From an uncultured Lachnospiraceae bacterium (GTDB lineage Bacteria; Bacillota_A; Clostridia; Lachnospirales; Lachnospiraceae): a stretch of DNA of 7,140 bases. This document shows, piece by piece, positions 5,669 through 7,140 of this stretch (its first letter is position 1; every line of letters starts with the position of its first letter). The stretch is taken from the NCBI GenBank assembly GCA_947175285.1, contig CAMWMM010000252.1:1-7140 (forward strand), read 5' to 3'. Below the pieces are notes generated by a model, which saw only the letters and a program-made list of their open reading frames with translations, ran no database searches and was not told the origin of the DNA. The translations under genes were made by a program, and so were the position numbers.

Positions 5669-6352
5669 TCATCTTCTTTTGCAGGTTTTCTTATGGAACA
5701 ATTTAGATATATAGTATCCTGTAATAGTAAAAAGCCCCATTATTGCCACATAGTCCATAAGAAAGAATATAATGGGTTCATCAAAGTCAAAAAACACAAA
5801 ATAACTTCTCAAAAACATATATTCAGCCATCTGTCTTGTCACAAAGGCATAGCCTCCATATAGTACCACAATTACAGCCATGCTTCGCAGTACAACAGTG
5901 CGTATGGCTGATTGTCCTGATGTTTTCGTAACATTTCTTATCATTCCCATGATCATGCTCCCGTGGAATCCTGCGTGCAACGACATCAACGCTAATGCCC
6001 AATAAGAAGCAATCAAATGTACCACCCTTGCTGTTGCCCTTCCGCCTGTGATCGGCAGAAAAGCAAATATATACCGTGACATAACCAGTCCGCTGACCAT
6101 CAGCCCAATCATCAAAATCAGTAATAAAAGGTTTATGACAATCCCCCATATCCGTAAAGCAGTATAGCAGCCTTTGAACAGAGCTTTATGCCAGGAATAA
6201 TTCAATATGTGATGTAAAACAAACAGAATAAACATCACCATGCCCAACCATTCATGTAAAGCTTTCCCAATCATTTCATAAGCCATGAGCAAAGGCAACA
6301 GTATCGTCATTGCCAGATCAATAAAAATCTGAACTTTTCGTTTTTTTGTCAT
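5669..6352 (-). CDS. DUF4405 membrane protein, cytochrome b561-like
   Basis: A 227-aa membrane protein with about five hydrophobic segments: 9-28, 33-52, 67-92, 111-133 and 157-172, with another near 195-215. Its histidines suggest haem ligands inside or near helices: ALHEWLGMVMFILFVLHH (31-48, H33, H47, H48) and VVHLIASYWALALMSLHAGFH (110-130, H112, H126, H130). This pattern matches DUF4405 (PF14358), a family related to the cytochrome b561/formate dehydrogenase gamma fold and often found beside flavodoxin-like genes. It probably moves electrons across the membrane. The start ATG at 6352 opens MTKKRKVQIF, a normal topogenic N-terminus, although its ribosome binding site (AAAGGG) is distant. 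The DUF362 lipoprotein begins about 51 bp downstream. No CXXCH motif is present, so covalently bound haem is not expected. Confidence 0.8.
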   Translation of the reverse strand: MTKKRKVQIFIDLAMTILLPLLMAYEMIGKALHEWLGMVMFILFVLHHILNYSWHKALFKGCYTALRIWGIVINLLLLILMIGLMVSGLVMSRYIFAFLPITGGRATARVVHLIASYWALALMSLHAGFHGSMIMGMIRNVTKTSGQSAIRTVVLRSMAVIVVLYGGYAFVTRQMAEYMFLRSYFVFFDFDEPIIFFLMDYVAIMGLFTITGYYISKLFHKKTCKRR

Positions 6353-6391
6353 ATATGTCTGGCACGCCCTTTCTTTGGCCTACTTTTCTAT

Positions 6392-6562
6392 TTACTGCAC
6401 AACATATCCCTGGTCTACAAATTCATGCACCTTGCTCCACATAGAACCGTGATCCTTAAAAGTCAGTGTTTCAAATCCCGGTTCTGGATGAAAAGACATA
6501 CATTTTTTCAGGCTTGATATCCAAAATGTAAACTTTTTATTTGTTTCTTCCTTGTTTTTCAT
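6392..6562 (-). CDS. Unrecognised 56-aa protein
   Basis: A short reading frame between the flavodoxin and DUF4405 genes, in the same direction. The start ATG at 6562 has GAGGGTG about six bases upstream; the ATG at 6577 upstream overlaps no better site. The product begins with a basic KNKEETNKKF stretch, then FTFWISSLKKCMSFHPEPGF (12-31) and ends WSKVHEFVDQGYVVQ. It is aromatic and histidine-rich, with one cysteine, no signal peptide and no clear membrane helix. I do not recognise a family. The good ribosome binding site and snug position (39 bp before DUF4405) support a real gene, but it could also be the C-terminal remnant of a longer protein. Confidence 0.55.
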   Translation of the reverse strand: MKNKEETNKKFTFWISSLKKCMSFHPEPGFETLTFKDHGSMWSKVHEFVDQGYVVQ

Positions 6563-6608
6563 CCTTTTCACCCTCATACATTTTGTACAGCAAATTTAAC
6601 TTCTGATG

Positions 6609-6716
6609 CTATTCATCCTGAATCTTAATCCGCATCTCAACCGTATCTCCAAGCTCGTTAAACACAAACAAGTCTGAAGTGATTCCTCCTATGCGGATCA
6701 GCCCTGATTGATTCGA
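6609..6716 (-). pseudogene. In-frame remnant after the flavodoxin stop, cyclophilin-like C-terminus (tentative)
   Basis: Immediately after the flavodoxin TAG (6717-6719), the same frame stays open for 35 codons to a TAG at 6609-6611. It encodes SNQSGLIRIGGITSDL followed by FVFNELGDTVEMRIKIQDE. The GLIRIGGITSDL...FNELGD..EMRI pattern looks like the C-terminal strand-helix-strand of cyclophilin-like fold domains, which to my recollection occur fused or adjacent to Flavodoxin_4 proteins. No start codon with a ribosome binding site begins it. It is probably what is left of a fused domain or of a separate downstream gene after a deletion. The family assignment is from memory and uncertain. Confidence 0.45.
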
Positions 6717-7140
6717 CTAATCTGAAATCTTCAAGTCACTGAGCCATGCTTCCACATCCGTCTGTGCACTGCCGACACTGTCTCCTTTTATCGCAAGCCC
6801 CTTTACCAACTGCGCATCAGGAACAAGCTCTGCAATGTCACTTTCGCTTTTCCCCAATCTGCTTCCCTCATGGGTACAGAGCGGCCATATCGTTTTCCCT
6901 GAAAAATCATATTCTTCCAAGAAAGTAAAGACAGCCTGCGGCAGTGTTCCCCACCAGTTCGGGTAGATAAGGATAATCGTATCATAGGATTCCATATCTT
7001 CCACATGGGAAACAAGTTCCGGGCGGACATCATCATTTTGCTCTTCCTTTGCCTGGTCAGTAGTCCCCCTGTACGCTGCAGGATATTTCTCCACAGTTTC
7101 AATAAAGAACAAATCCCCGCCGGTCACCCCCTGAGCCATT
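6717..7140 (-). CDS. Flavodoxin_4-family protein, N-terminus beyond the window
   Basis: The last 140 or so residues of a flavodoxin-fold protein. The visible part begins near the end of helix 1 (MAQGVTGGDLFFIETVEKYP), where the second strand of the fold lies. YDTIILIYPNWWGTLPQAVFTFLEEYDFSGKTI carries the family signature Y-x-x-I-x-x-G/Y-x-P-x-W-W-G-x-x-P, whose backbone cups the FMN ring. The CTHEGSRLGKSESDI segment is the second FMN-contact loop. The phosphate-binding TGNT-type loop would lie beyond the right edge. The ATG at 7139 is internal, because the family needs about 25-30 more N-terminal residues. The C-terminus WLSDLKISD is normal for the family, but the frame reopens directly after the stop. 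Such proteins are FMN-dependent electron carriers or reductases. It appears to be the upstream gene of the redox directon. Confidence 0.88.
   Translation of the reverse strand, partial: MAQGVTGGDLFFIETVEKYPAAYRGTTDQAKEEQNDDVRPELVSHVEDMESYDTIILIYPNWWGTLPQAVFTFLEEYDFSGKTIWPLCTHEGSRLGKSESDIAELVPDAQLVKGLAIKGDSVGSAQTDVEAWLSDLKISD

Noticed and set aside
7137..7139. ATG at 7139 as the true start of the flavodoxin
   Set aside because: The visible sequence starts after the position where the family's FMN phosphate-binding loop should be, so the gene must extend past the edge.

Overview
The window looks like chromosome of a gut-type Clostridia (a Lachnospiraceae-like Firmicute). This rests on strong AGGAGG-type ribosome binding sites, moderate-to-low GC, a Tn916-type sigma/HTH gene pair, an ECF-transporter S component, a lipobox lipoprotein, and DUF4405, DUF362 and Flavodoxin_4 genes together. 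No rRNA, tRNA, CRISPR array or complete insertion sequence was seen. Family names come from recognising motifs by eye, not from a database search.

Left part (1-1062, all minus strand): the edge of an integrative or conjugative element. It holds a Tn916 Orf7-like sigma factor, an overlapping Orf8-like HTH_16 protein, and the start of a small serine recombinase (resolvase/invertase type) that runs off the left edge. The gap upstream of the recombinase gene (233-355) carries repeated TGTCGCA/TGCGACA half-sites arranged like a resolvase res site or operator. This part is visibly more GC-rich than the spacer beside it.

Middle (1063-1985): an AT-rich spacer with several inverted repeats, then one plus-strand XRE-type regulator. 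A strong hairpin at 1870-1905 has its T-run on the minus-strand side, so it best fits as terminator of the operon arriving from the right.

Right part (1988-7140): a tightly packed minus-strand directon. In transcription order it reads: Flavodoxin_4 protein (N-terminus beyond the window); an in-frame, cyclophilin-like C-terminal remnant; an unrecognised 56-aa protein; a DUF4405 cytochrome-b-like membrane protein; a DUF362 lipoprotein; an ECF S component; a uridine-kinase-family P-loop kinase; a PF03773 (ArsP/DUF318) permease; and a receiver-less OmpR-type winged-helix regulator. Gaps are mostly under 55 bp and two junctions are nearly or actually overlapping.

The cluster appears to join a redox half (flavodoxin, membrane b-type protein, surface DUF362 lipoprotein) to an uptake-and-phosphorylation half (ECF S component plus kinase), with a permease and a regulator at the end. 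No characterised pathway with this exact set is known to me. That makes the operon the most interesting candidate for an undescribed system here, but its substrate cannot be read from the sequence.
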